From: Blastococcus sp. | GTDB lineage: Bacteria; Actinomycetota; Actinomycetes; Mycobacteriales; Geodermatophilaceae | NCBI GenBank assembly: GCA_025963345.1 | Contig: JAOPUS010000359.1 | Coordinates: 1 to 20,648 of the forward strand | Direction of reading: 5' to 3' | Length of the DNA stretch: 20,648 nucleotides | Shown: positions 1 through 9,011 of the stretch, in pieces | How positions within the stretch are numbered: position 1 is the stretch's first letter | Layout of the letters: each line of letters starts with the position of its first letter | Translations under genes and position numbers: made by a program | The notes under the pieces: model-generated | Database searches by the model: none | What the model was told of the DNA's origin: nothing | What the model saw: only the letters and a program-made list of their open reading frames with translations

Positions 1-2
1 TC

Positions 3-440
3 GGCATCGGCATGACCATGCAGAACCTCGTGCTGGCCGTGCAGAACACCGTCGCCGCCAGCGACCTGGGGGCGGCGAGCTCGGCGGTCGCCTTCTTCCG
101 CAGCCTCGGCGGCACCATCGGTGTGTCCGTGCTCGGTGCGGTGCTGAGTACCCACGTGGGCGACCTGATCGTGAAGGGGCTGGCTGCGATCCCGGGCGCC
201 TCAGCCGCGGCCGCGGCCTCCGCATCCGGCAGTGTCGGCCTGGCCGACTTCACCGACGCCCCGCCGGTCATCCGGAACCTCATCCGGGTGTCCTACGGGG
301 ATGCGACCGGGCGGATCTTCCTGATCTCGGCGATCGTCGCGGCGATCGCCGTGGTCGCCATCCTGTTCATCCGGGAGATCGCCCTGCGGACCCACAGCGG
401 CAGCGAGCGGCTGCAGGCCGAGTCGGTCACTGCCGGCTGA
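3..440 (+). CDS. MFS drug exporter, DHA2 (EmrB/QacA-like), C-terminal part
   Basis: Only the last 145 codons are present; the reading frame is open at the left edge and the true start lies outside the window. The visible part begins GIGMTMQNLVLAVQNTV and continues with a segment close to 'DLGAASSAVAFFRSLGGTIGVSVLGAVLS', the late-helix signature of 14-TM DHA2 proton antiporters. A hydrophilic loop with PPVIRNLIRVSYGDA follows, then a final helix (RIFLISAIVAAIAVVAILFI) and a short charged tail. Family knowledge makes it an inner-membrane, proton-driven efflux pump for drugs or other amphipathic compounds; the substrate cannot be read from this part. It ends 10 bp before a strong hairpin shared with the convergent osmC. 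The family call is solid, the substrate unknown. Confidence 0.88.
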   Translation, partial: GIGMTMQNLVLAVQNTVAASDLGAASSAVAFFRSLGGTIGVSVLGAVLSTHVGDLIVKGLAAIPGASAAAAASASGSVGLADFTDAPPVIRNLIRVSYGDATGRIFLISAIVAAIAVVAILFIREIALRTHSGSERLQAESVTAG

Positions 441-449
441 TCCCTGCCC

Positions 450-495
450 GACGACGACGGCCCGCTTCCCTTCGGGGAGGCGGGCCGTCGTCGTC
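450..495. terminator. Bidirectional hairpin terminator with UUCG loop
   Basis: Positions 450-470 pair with 475-495 in a 21-bp stem containing one G-U pair, closed by a TTCG tetraloop at 471-474. It lies between the stop of the MFS gene (440) and the stop of the convergent osmC gene (502), so it can serve both strands. There is no clear T-tract, which is common for terminators in very GC-rich actinobacteria. Confidence 0.85.
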
Positions 496-501
496 GGTGG
501 G

Positions 502-942
502 TCACTCCAGTGCGGCGTCCAGGGTGATGTCCACGCCGGCCAGGGCCTTGCTGACCGGGCAGCCGGCCTTCGCCTCCTGCGCGGCCTTCTCGAACTCGGC
601 GGCGTCGAGGCCGTCCACCCGGCCACGGACGGTCAGTTTGATCCCGGTGATCATGAACCCGCCGCGCTCCTTGTCGGGGCCGAAGCCGACGTCGGCGGTC
701 ACGTCCAGGCTCTGCGGGGTGCCGCCGGCCTTGGCGATCCCTCCGGAGAACGCCATGGCGTAGCAGGATGCGTGCGCCGCGGCGATCAGTTCCTCCGGGC
801 TGGTGCTGCCGTCGGCCTGGTCGGCCGTCCGCTTCGGCCAGGAGACGTCGAAAGTGCCCAGGCCGGAGCTGGCCAGCTCTGTCCGTCCGGAGCCGTCCTG
901 CAGGGTGCCGTTCCAGGCTGTGCGTGCGGTGCGAGTGGGCAT
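502..942 (-). CDS. osmC: OsmC-family peroxiredoxin
   Basis: A 146-residue protein of normal OsmC length. The two redox cysteines are in their family contexts: Cys60 in PEELIAAAHASCYAMAFS and Cys128 in AKAGCPVSKAL. It tracks E. coli OsmC along most of its length and is closer to OsmC than to Ohr. OsmC proteins reduce organic hydroperoxides in the cytoplasm using the cysteine pair. The ATG at 942 is preceded by a purine-rich GAAGAGG about 6 nt upstream, which supports this start. An OhrR-like regulator lies 95 bp upstream on the same strand, so the two form a peroxide-defence pair that may be co-transcribed. The gene ends at the shared hairpin with the MFS gene. Confidence 0.93.
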   Translation of the reverse strand: MPTRTARTAWNGTLQDGSGRTELASSGLGTFDVSWPKRTADQADGSTSPEELIAAAHASCYAMAFSGGIAKAGGTPQSLDVTADVGFGPDKERGGFMITGIKLTVRGRVDGLDAAEFEKAAQEAKAGCPVSKALAGVDITLDAALE

Positions 943-1037
943 GGGCGCCTCTTCCGGAGCCGTGGCCGCCCGCTGTTGGACGGCGCTCTGTGCTGCCCTA
1001 CCCGGTCGAGTTGCGCACTACCGTCCCCGAGGAGATG

Positions 1038-1493
1038 TCAGGCGTCGGCGACGGGGGTGCTGACCCGCTCGGTCAACAGGCGGAGCTTCGTCTTCAGGTC
1101 GTCGAACTCGCCGGTGTCGAAGCCGATCGCCCCGATCATCTCCTCGGAGATGGCGAACGCCTTCTCGCGCAGGGCGCGCCCTTCGTCGGTCAGCGCGATG
1201 GAGACCGAGCGCTCGTCCTCGACGCGCCGGTGCCGGGTGACCAGTCCGGCGGCGGTGAGCCGCTTGAGCAGCGGGGAGAGCGTGCCGCTGTCGAGCGCGA
1301 GCCGCGATCCGAGCTGCCCCACGGTCTGGTGGTCGGTCTCCCAGAGCAGCATCATGACCAGGTACTGGGGATAGGTCAGACCGAGCACGTCGAGCATGGG
1401 CCTGTAGCGCGCAGTCACTGCCCGTGACGCGGCGTACAGCGCGAAGCACAGCTGGTCGTCGAGCGCCACGCTCGGCGCCGGCAGGGCGGTCAT
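1038..1493 (-). CDS. ohrR: OhrR-like organic-peroxide-sensing MarR repressor
   Basis: A 151-residue MarR-family winged-helix protein. The N-terminal DDQLCFALYAASR contains Cys16 in the position of the peroxide-sensing cysteine of Bacillus OhrR. Tyr30 and Tyr41 (RYRPML, LTYPQYL) match the tyrosines that bind its sulfenate. The recognition region LDSGTLSPLLKRL (68-80) and the wing EDERSVSIAL (92-101) also match OhrR. In the family, oxidation of this cysteine releases the repressor from an ohr/osmC-type promoter. It lies upstream of osmC on the same strand. A -10-like TAGACT ends 6 nt before the ATG, suggesting a leaderless transcript, and an inverted repeat sits over that box. The regulator class is clear; control of osmC is inferred from neighbourhood. 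Confidence 0.9.
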   Translation of the reverse strand: MTALPAPSVALDDQLCFALYAASRAVTARYRPMLDVLGLTYPQYLVMMLLWETDHQTVGQLGSRLALDSGTLSPLLKRLTAAGLVTRHRRVEDERSVSIALTDEGRALREKAFAISEEMIGAIGFDTGEFDDLKTKLRLLTERVSTPVADA

Positions 1494-1497
1494 GCCA

Positions 1498-1512
1498 GAA
1501 GTCTAGAACTTC
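1498..1512 (-). promoter_or_regulatory. Probable ohrR promoter/operator
   Basis: The 15-bp element GAAGT-N5-ACTTC is an inverted repeat lying 4-18 nt upstream of the ohrR start. On the minus strand it overlaps a -10-like TAGACT (1505-1500) placed 6 nt before the ATG. A repressor dimer bound here would cover the promoter, which would fit autoregulation by OhrR. The arms are only 5 bp and do not match the published AT-rich OhrR box of Bacillus, so the operator assignment is tentative. Confidence 0.4.
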
Positions 1513-1572
1513 CGGTCCCGGCGGCTGCGGCGTCGCCTTCCCCGCGCTCGACGGCCCGGCGAGTGGACTTCC

Positions 1573-1601
1573 CAGGGTTGAGTGGAACACACTCAACCCT
1601 G
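1573..1601. promoter_or_regulatory. HAIR operator (HspR binding site) upstream of clpB
   Basis: The core GTTGAGT-N7-ACTCAAC (1577-1597) matches the HspR-associated inverted repeat CTTGAGT-N7-ACTCAAG in every base except the outermost pair, and that pair is symmetric. The symmetry extends outward to 12-bp arms (1573-1584 and 1590-1601). It lies 76 bp before the clpB start. HAIR sites are known in front of dnaK and clpB operons in Streptomyces and Mycobacterium, where the repressor HspR, helped by DnaK, shuts the genes down without heat stress. Confidence 0.9.
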
Positions 1602-1676
1602 ATTCCGTTGCACCCTGTGATCACGCGACCGGTAGCCGCCGGCCGCCCCCAGCCGAGAGGACGCGCGCCCCCGCCC

Positions 1677-4274
<2,598 letters not shown>

Positions 4275-4282
4275 CCGCTCGG

Positions 4283-4312
4283 CGGTGACGGGCCCGGATG
4301 GGTCCGTCACCG
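4283..4312 (+). terminator. clpB terminator hairpin
   Basis: A 13-bp stem (4283-4295 with 4300-4312, one G-T pair) closed by a GGAT loop begins 8 bp after the clpB stop. There is no T-run. The last base of the right arm is the first base of the PHO-box-like array that follows. Confidence 0.7.
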
Positions 4313-4366
4313 TTCACAGCGGACGTCCAGGGTGTTCACCCGACGCTCGCTTCCCGTTGACCGCTC
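4312..4366 (+). promoter_or_regulatory. PHO-box-like array of 11-nt units upstream of the PhoX-like gene
   Basis: Five consecutive 11-nt units can be read. Units 1, 3 and 5 start GTTCACA (4312), GTTCACC (4334) and GTTGACC (4356), exactly 22 bp apart. The units between them, at 4323 and 4345, are degenerate (ACGTCCA, GCTCGCT). Actinobacterial PhoP recognises direct 11-nt repeats whose conserved part is GTTCACC. A -10-like TAGCGT follows at 4372-4377, so the array covers the -35 region, the usual place for PhoP activation. The downstream gene encodes a PhoX-type protein. The pattern is seen directly; PhoP binding is inferred. Confidence 0.65.
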
Positions 4367-4371
4367 CTGCC

Positions 4372-4377
4372 TAGCGT
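4372..4377 (+). promoter_or_regulatory. -10 box of the PhoX-like gene
   Basis: TAGCGT fits the actinobacterial -10 pattern TANNNT. It lies 52 bp before the GTG start, just downstream of the PHO-box-like units, and has no good -35 hexamer, as expected for an activator-dependent promoter. The assignment rests on position only. Confidence 0.4.
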
Positions 4378-4429
4378 CGGTCGCGGTCGGCTGACAGGCC
4401 GGCCGTTGACCGCCTGAGCAGGAGAATTC

Positions 4430-6040
4430 GTGAACCGGCAGACCAAGCGTCTCGCTCTCGTGACCGGTGCGGCCTGCACCGTCGTCGCCCTCAGTGCCAC
4501 CGCGGCCCTTGCCGATCGACCCGGTACCGCCCGGCCCGGGCCCACCACCAGCGTCGCGCCCTACGTGCTCCCGGTCGCGGACGGCGTGGACATCACCTCG
4601 CTGTTCACGGTCGGCGACCGCCCCTCCGGCAACGGCTACCGGATGGTCGGCATCCCCGACGGCCTGGGCGTGCTGCCCTCGGGTCGCCGGACCGTCGACG
4701 TGTTCATGAACCACGAGCTGGGCGCCGCCCAGGGGAAGGGGCGGGCGCACGGGCAGACCGGGGCTTTCGTGTCCCGGCTCACCATCGACCCCCGAACGGG
4801 CGCGGTCGTCTCCGGTGCCGACCTGATCCACAAGGTCCAGTACTGGCAGTACCCCACGGGTGGCTACGGCGATGCGCCGGTCCCGCCGGCCGGCGCCGCG
4901 CCGACCTCGCACACCCCACAGTTCAACCGCTTCTGCTCCGGCGCTCTCACCGCCCCGGGCCAGCTGCTGAACCGCCGTAGCGGGAACGGGTACGACGGCC
5001 AGCTCTACTTCGCCAACGAGGAGTCCGGCGACGAGGCGCGCGCCTTCGTCGTCCAGATGGACGGGACCGCCATCCAGCTGCCCCGGCTCGGGCTGTTCTC
5101 CTGGGAGAACACCCTCGCCGCCGCCAATCGCAGCGACACCACCCTTGTCATGGGCAACGAGGACAGCGCCGACGGCCAGCTGCGGGTGTACCGCGGCACG
5201 AAGACCCGCGACGGCTCGGCCGTCGACCGGGCGGGCCTGACCAACGGTGTCCTCTCGGTGATCCACGTCGCCGACGGGACCGCGACCACAGACGCGCAGT
5301 TCCGCGCTACCTACGGCAAGAACAACCCGGCTCCCGTCGGCCTCAGCGAGATCGACTGGACGACGAGCGGCTCCGCGCAGAACGTGGAGGCGAAGGCCGA
5401 GGGGCTGAGCCTCAACCGGATCGAGGACGGCGCCTTCGACCCGCGCCACCCGAACGACTACTACTTCAACACCACCGAGGGCGGCGACCAGACCGCGCAC
5501 CCGGAGGTCGGCGGCGCCGTCCGTAACGGCGGCGGCCTGTGGCGGCTGTCCTTCAAGGACCTCGAGCGGCCCGAGCTCGGTGGCACCCTGACGCTGCTGC
5601 TGGACGGCAGCGAGGCTCCGTTCCTGAACAAGCCGGACAACATGACGATCGACGACCGCGGCAACCTGCTCCTGCAGGAGGACCCGGGCAACAACGCCTC
5701 GGTGGCCCGGATCGTCGCCTACCGGATCGCGGACGGCGCCCTCGGCGTCGTCGCCCAGTTCGATCCCGCCCGGTTCGGTGCGCCCGCCACCGGTCAGCCG
5801 AGCTTCATCACGCAGGACGAGGAGTCCAGCGGCATCCTCGACGTGTCCGGGCTGCTCGGCCGGCCGGGGACGTTCGTCTTCGACGCCCAGGTGCACAAGG
5901 CCGACCCCGACCCCGAGCTCGTCGAGGAGGGGCAGCTGCTGACCATGACCGTGCCGAACTGGGACCGCGTCTACGGCACCGGCGGCCACGGAGACGGGCA
6001 CGGAGACAACGAACAGAACGGTCACGGCCGGAACGACTGA
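4430..6040 (+). CDS. Secreted PhoX/DUF839-type phosphatase-like protein
   Basis: A 536-residue protein with a Sec-type signal peptide (MNRQTKR, hydrophobic core, cleavage expected after ALA at 28). The mature part has spaced acidic motifs typical of PhoX/DUF839 beta-propellers: VFMNHELG (91-98), FANEESGDEARAF (194-206), LVMGNEDSADGQ (239-250), EDGAFDP (332-338), KPDNMTIDDRGNLLLQEDPG (401-420) and ITQDEESSGILDVSG (460-474). PhoX enzymes are calcium/iron-dependent alkaline phosphatases that free phosphate from organic esters outside the cell. Classical PhoX uses the Tat route; no twin arginine is seen here. The tail (519-536) is rich in His, Gly and Asp and may bind metal. The GTG start is set by AGGAG 5 nt upstream (4420-4424). 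The PHO-box-like array supports a phosphate role. Activity itself cannot be confirmed, and another propeller esterase is possible. Confidence 0.75.
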   Translation: MNRQTKRLALVTGAACTVVALSATAALADRPGTARPGPTTSVAPYVLPVADGVDITSLFTVGDRPSGNGYRMVGIPDGLGVLPSGRRTVDVFMNHELGAAQGKGRAHGQTGAFVSRLTIDPRTGAVVSGADLIHKVQYWQYPTGGYGDAPVPPAGAAPTSHTPQFNRFCSGALTAPGQLLNRRSGNGYDGQLYFANEESGDEARAFVVQMDGTAIQLPRLGLFSWENTLAAANRSDTTLVMGNEDSADGQLRVYRGTKTRDGSAVDRAGLTNGVLSVIHVADGTATTDAQFRATYGKNNPAPVGLSEIDWTTSGSAQNVEAKAEGLSLNRIEDGAFDPRHPNDYYFNTTEGGDQTAHPEVGGAVRNGGGLWRLSFKDLERPELGGTLTLLLDGSEAPFLNKPDNMTIDDRGNLLLQEDPGNNASVARIVAYRIADGALGVVAQFDPARFGAPATGQPSFITQDEESSGILDVSGLLGRPGTFVFDAQVHKADPDPELVEEGQLLTMTVPNWDRVYGTGGHGDGHGDNEQNGHGRND

Positions 6041-6057
6041 GTCCGGCTGACGCACAG

Positions 6058-6093
6058 CGGGCCGTCGTCGGTCGGATGACCGGCGGCGGCCCG
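6058..6093 (+). terminator. Terminator hairpin after the PhoX-like gene
   Basis: A 16-bp stem with two G-T pairs (6058-6073 with 6078-6093) is closed by a GGAT loop and starts 17 bp after the stop codon. It is the first of two tandem hairpins and shares the GGAT loop with the clpB terminator. Confidence 0.75.
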
Positions 6094-6105
6094 TCGTCGT
6101 CCAGA

Positions 6106-6127
6106 GCCTGGGGTCGACGCCCCAGGC
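6106..6127 (+). terminator. Second tandem hairpin
   Basis: GCCTGGGG (6106-6113) pairs perfectly with CCCCAGGC (6120-6127) around a 6-nt loop. It lies 12 bp after the first hairpin and probably acts as a back-up terminator. Confidence 0.5.
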
Positions 6128-6237
6128 CCGGAGTCGATCCGGCCTGACCCGGGGACGACACGCACGGTGACGCTGGTGGCGACCGGTCGCGTCCTTCATG
6201 ATCGCCTGAGTACCGGAGCTCGTCGAAAGGCTCGGAG

Positions 6238-6864
6238 ATGACGTCAGGACAGGGCGAGAACCAGCCCGGCGGCCAGTACGGCCCGCCGCAGGGCTGGAAC
6301 GCGCCACCGAGCCCCCCGGCCCACGGCCAGGAGTACCCCGGATACGCGCCGGCGCCGTCGGCGCCGACGGGCTACGGCGCCCCTCAGGCGATGGAGCGCC
6401 CGATGACCGTGCGCGCCGGTCTCGGGGCCTTCATCGCATCGATCGTGCTCAACGTCGTCGCGCAGGTGATCACCCTGCTCAACTGGCAGACGATCGTGCA
6501 CTGGAGCTTCGCCAACGCGGGGATCGAGCCGGGCGCGGACACAGATGCCGCCCTGCAGACCGCCGAGGCCGGCGCCCGGATCGGCATTGTCGCGGCGTTC
6601 GTCTTCATCGGCGTCTACGGCCTGTTCGTCTGGTTCGCCTGGTCGGGCCGTAACTGGGCGCGCATCGTCCTGTGGGTGCTCGGCGGCCTCGGCATCGCGT
6701 CCGGTCTGGCGGGGCTGGCCCTCGGCTCGCCGCTGCCCTTCCTCAGCGCGCTGGGCGTGTTCCAACTGTTGTTCCTGATCACGGCCGTCGTCCTGCTCGC
6801 GCTGAAGCCGTCCAACGAGTGGTACCGCTTCCGCGGCTGGCAGCGCGCGACCGGCCAGGGCTGA
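6238..6864 (+). CDS. Four-helix membrane protein with Pro/Gly-rich N-terminus
   Basis: A 208-residue protein of no assigned function. Residues 1-55 are a disordered Gly/Pro/Tyr/Gln-rich cytoplasmic stretch, common in actinobacterial envelope proteins. Four hydrophobic segments follow at about 60-82, 118-138, 144-166 and 168-190, then a basic tail ending KPSNEWYRFRGWQRATGQG. The longest loop (about 84-113) lies between helices 1 and 2. The ATG is preceded by GAAAGG (6225-6230) 7 nt upstream. Its stop lies in one arm of the small palindrome CTGAG-GGG-CTCAG (6861-6873), whose other arm holds the stop of the convergent gene fragment. Bases 6801 onward lie in the 235-bp direct repeat, so a copy of this 3' end also exists at 9012-9089. 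This is the intact copy. Confidence 0.8.
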   Translation: MTSGQGENQPGGQYGPPQGWNAPPSPPAHGQEYPGYAPAPSAPTGYGAPQAMERPMTVRAGLGAFIASIVLNVVAQVITLLNWQTIVHWSFANAGIEPGADTDAALQTAEAGARIGIVAAFVFIGVYGLFVWFAWSGRNWARIVLWVLGGLGIASGLAGLALGSPLPFLSALGVFQLLFLITAVVLLALKPSNEWYRFRGWQRATGQG

Positions 6865-7035
6865 GGGGCTCAGGCGCGGCTGCGCCGCCGGGGCACCCAT
6901 AGCCCGGTGGTGCGTGCGAGCAGGCTGGTGACGGCTGCGGCCGACAGCACGAACAGCAACAGCGACGAGACGGTGACGCCCCCGGCGGCGATCATCGAGA
7001 AGAGGGTCAGCAGGGCGAGCACGAAGCTCGCCGCC
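6801..7035. repeat. 235-bp direct repeat, left copy
   Basis: Identical to 9026-9260 except at three positions: 6886 C against A, 6936 T against C, 6959 A against G. There are no gaps. It spans the last 64 bp of the plus-strand four-helix gene, the 5-bp junction and the last 166 bp of the minus-strand four-helix gene. With its partner it brackets the DUF2142 insert. Confidence 0.97.
6870..7035 (-). pseudogene. 3' fragment of the minus-strand four-helix membrane protein gene
   Basis: This stretch encodes the last 54 residues (SFVLALLTLFSMIAAGGV... to the stop) of the protein encoded intact at 9095-9595. Upstream, at 7036, homology ends and foreign sequence begins. The frame happens to stay open to a GTG at 7052, which would add five unrelated residues (MKGSP), so a 60-residue product is possible but unlikely to be meaningful. 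Against the intact copy it has one amino-acid change (Arg for Leu in WVPRLRSRA) and two silent changes, as expected for a released duplicate. Confidence 0.85.
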
Positions 7036-7059
7036 GAAGGAGACCCCTTCACGCCCCGC

Positions 7060-8658
7060 TCATGTGGCCGGGCCTCGGAGTGCGTCGACCGAACCGCGGT
7101 CGCTGGACGCAGGACGCCCCGTTGCGGCCGCTTCCACAGGCGCCGATGCGGGATGGATGGGCGCCACAGCGACGACCGGAGGCTGAGCGCGGAGGGCGAG
7201 GATCACGGCTGCGACCGCCGTGGACGCCAGGGCAACAGCCAGCACCCCCACCGGCAAAGGCGGCGCCCAGCCGGCAGGCGTCACGCCGAGGAATCCGCTG
7301 ATGCCGTTCACGTTGCGGTTGAGGGCCCACAGAAGGGCAGCAACCTGCACCACCACGAACACGATGCCCGAGACACGGACGACGCCCTGCAGCCCGGCCG
7401 GCCGTCGATCCTCGTGCGTGGCGAGGAGAAGGCCGAGAACCAGCGGGACCCCGACCGCCAGCGGCAACGTGTACCGACCCTGCCAGGTGAAGCCGCTCTC
7501 CCGATAGGTCATGAGTTGGAGCACCGTGGGGATGAGCAGGACTGCGGCGGCGATGAGACCGAGGACGATCATCTCCCGTCGCCGGGCCACAGCGAGGCTG
7601 AGCGTCCCCACACCGACCAGGCCGATCAGGAAGACGTCGACGACCCATCCCCGCAGGGGAGTGTCCAACCAGCCGAAGGTGCCCACCATCTGCACGAGCT
7701 GCGCGTCGATCGTGGACAGCGCCGTGGGCACGGCCTCGCGGAAGGGCGTCTCAGCCCATTGCTGCACCGGCAGCAGCGTCAGGGAATCCCGGAAGACGAC
7801 CCACGCCAGCGTGGACCCGGCGGTGACGAACACGAGGGGCGCGATCCCGATGACCGCGCCAGTGCGCATCAGCCGGACGAGGCTCTTACTGGTGCCGGAC
7901 AACGCCAGCAGTGCCACAACGATCAAGGTCAGCCACAGGAGGGACAACGGGCGAGTCACCGTCAGGAGCAGTACAGCCATGAGACACCGGCGCAGCAGCG
8001 GATTTCGCCACGTCAACGGCAGGTCCGGGTCGACCCGGAGCCGAGTCAGCAGGACCAGGCCGGCGCACCACAGGCTGATCGCGGCGGCGATCTCGGGGGC
8101 CTGGGGATTCACCGAGCCAGCGAAGAAGAACAGCATCGGAGTCGTAGCCAGTCCCAGTCCAGCAAGGGCCAGCGGAGGACGCTGCGTCGCCAGCGCGCTG
8201 CAGGCTGCTGACGCCAGTAGACCGGCCACCAGCACCACGGTCAGTGCGCGCATCAGGTAGACCGCAGTCTTTCCGTCGGCGACCAGGGTCGCCAGCCCCG
8301 CGTAGGCGTAATAGGCCGGGGGGTAGTGGCCAACAGTCGTCGTCGCCTCGGCATCGCCGGATCGGCCGCCGAACTGGGGGGCACAGCCGGCCGGCACGTG
8401 CGGCTGGAACTCGAAGCAGGTCGGAATGCCCGATGCGGCCGCGAAATCGGCGGGCACGGTGACCGTCGTCCGGCCGCCCTCGGTCGTGGCCCAGACCTGT
8501 CCTCTGACCGCGGCGGCGGCGTAGACGGCGTGCTCAGGCTCGTCCGGCACGTTGAAGAGGGGACTTGACAGACCCCAGATCCCGCCGAACGCGGAGAAGA
8601 GAACGAAGGCGATCAACCAACGTCGCAGGTCAGTTGACTTCTGCAGCGAGAACGCCAT
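7060..8658 (-). CDS. DUF2142-family polytopic membrane protein
   Basis: A 532-residue integral membrane protein. A first helix (about 12-32) is followed by SSPLFNVPDEPEHAVYAA, with the PDEPEH motif at 38-43 that marks DUF2142. An external loop of roughly 100 residues comes next, then about ten more helices and a polar C-terminal tail rich in Ala, Pro and Ser. DUF2142 proteins resemble GT-C-fold glycosyltransferases and often lie in cell-wall polysaccharide loci, so a role in transferring sugars from lipid carriers is plausible but unproven. I took the ATG at 8658 because MAFSLQKSTDLRRW leads straight into the first helix. An in-frame ATG at 8751 would add 31 Arg-rich residues and lies 9 nt after a -10-like TAATCT, so it cannot be excluded. 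The gene sits alone in the inserted segment. Confidence 0.82.
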   Translation of the reverse strand: MAFSLQKSTDLRRWLIAFVLFSAFGGIWGLSSPLFNVPDEPEHAVYAAAAVRGQVWATTEGGRTTVTVPADFAAASGIPTCFEFQPHVPAGCAPQFGGRSGDAEATTTVGHYPPAYYAYAGLATLVADGKTAVYLMRALTVVLVAGLLASAACSALATQRPPLALAGLGLATTPMLFFFAGSVNPQAPEIAAAISLWCAGLVLLTRLRVDPDLPLTWRNPLLRRCLMAVLLLTVTRPLSLLWLTLIVVALLALSGTSKSLVRLMRTGAVIGIAPLVFVTAGSTLAWVVFRDSLTLLPVQQWAETPFREAVPTALSTIDAQLVQMVGTFGWLDTPLRGWVVDVFLIGLVGVGTLSLAVARRREMIVLGLIAAAVLLIPTVLQLMTYRESGFTWQGRYTLPLAVGVPLVLGLLLATHEDRRPAGLQGVVRVSGIVFVVVQVAALLWALNRNVNGISGFLGVTPAGWAPPLPVGVLAVALASTAVAAVILALRAQPPVVAVAPIHPASAPVEAAATGRPASSDRGSVDALRGPAT

Positions 8659-9011
8659 GGAGGAACCCCGTCGTCGTCTCCCATCCCGGCGGGAGTGACT
8701 GATCCGACTCCGTCGGGCGGATGCTGGGCGCTCCTGGTGGCCAGGGCGCATTCTGGAGCCAGATTACGATCTCGGCTGGCGCCGGACGTGCTCCTGAGGC
8801 TCGTGGTGGACGCGAGACGGACGAGGTTTGTGGCAGGCGACGCCGATCACGATGTCGACCTGACCAACTCCTCGGCCTCGGGCCCGGAGGATCTCTACCT
8901 CGGCATCTGACGGCGTTGTGTGGGGAGTGACCTGCGCGGTCCTCTGCGCCGCATCCCTCACCGAGCCCGACCGCCCCGCCTCGTCAGCCGTCGTGGATGG
9001 TTGGGAACGGC
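8659..9011. other. Gene-free part of the insert
   Basis: These 353 bp lie upstream of the DUF2142 gene and run to the right repeat. Short open frames exist on both strands (for example 8695-8910 plus, 8764-8961 minus), but none resembles a known family or has a convincing ribosome site. A nearly symmetric stretch at 8727-8748 (GGCGCTCCTGG around TGG) may fold. The only candidate signal is the -10-like box at 8761-8766. Confidence 0.5.
8761..8766 (-). promoter_or_regulatory. Possible -10 box for the DUF2142 gene
   Basis: On the minus strand this reads TAATCT, a good TANNNT -10 match. It lies 9 nt before the in-frame ATG at 8751 and about 100 nt before the preferred ATG at 8658. No convincing -35 box is visible. 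If it is real, the insert carries its own promoter. Confidence 0.3.

Larger units (their letters stand above)
7036..9011. other. Inserted segment of about 2 kb between the direct repeats
   Basis: This DNA separates two genes that were evidently adjacent and convergent, because the 235-bp repeat covering their joined 3' ends occurs on both sides. Sampled 60-bp stretches inside (7501-7560, 7921-7980) are 60-63% GC, clearly below the neighbouring genes. It holds one gene, for a DUF2142 membrane protein, and no recognisable transposase, integrase, tRNA or terminal inverted repeat. Integration of a circular molecule by single crossover through the 235-bp homology would give this structure; other routes are possible. 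Confidence 0.75.

Noticed and set aside
1008..1021. GAGTTGCGCACTAC as an OhrR operator between ohrR and osmC
   Set aside because: Only the central TGCGCA is symmetric; the flanks do not pair, so it is not better than chance.
4307..6307. A 666-codon open frame on the minus strand opposite the PhoX-like gene
   Set aside because: It has no family motifs and the low-complexity composition typical of frames antisense to very high-GC genes; the plus-strand gene has a signal peptide, ribosome site and family motifs.
6907..8211. A 434-codon plus-strand frame across the insert
   Set aside because: It runs antisense to the DUF2142 gene and its sequence is rich in Arg, Gln, His and Asp without any pattern, as expected for a shadow.
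8695..8910. Small plus-strand frame (71 codons) upstream of the DUF2142 gene
   Set aside because: No ribosome site, no recognisable family and no sign of membrane or signal segments. It could be a remnant but cannot be supported.
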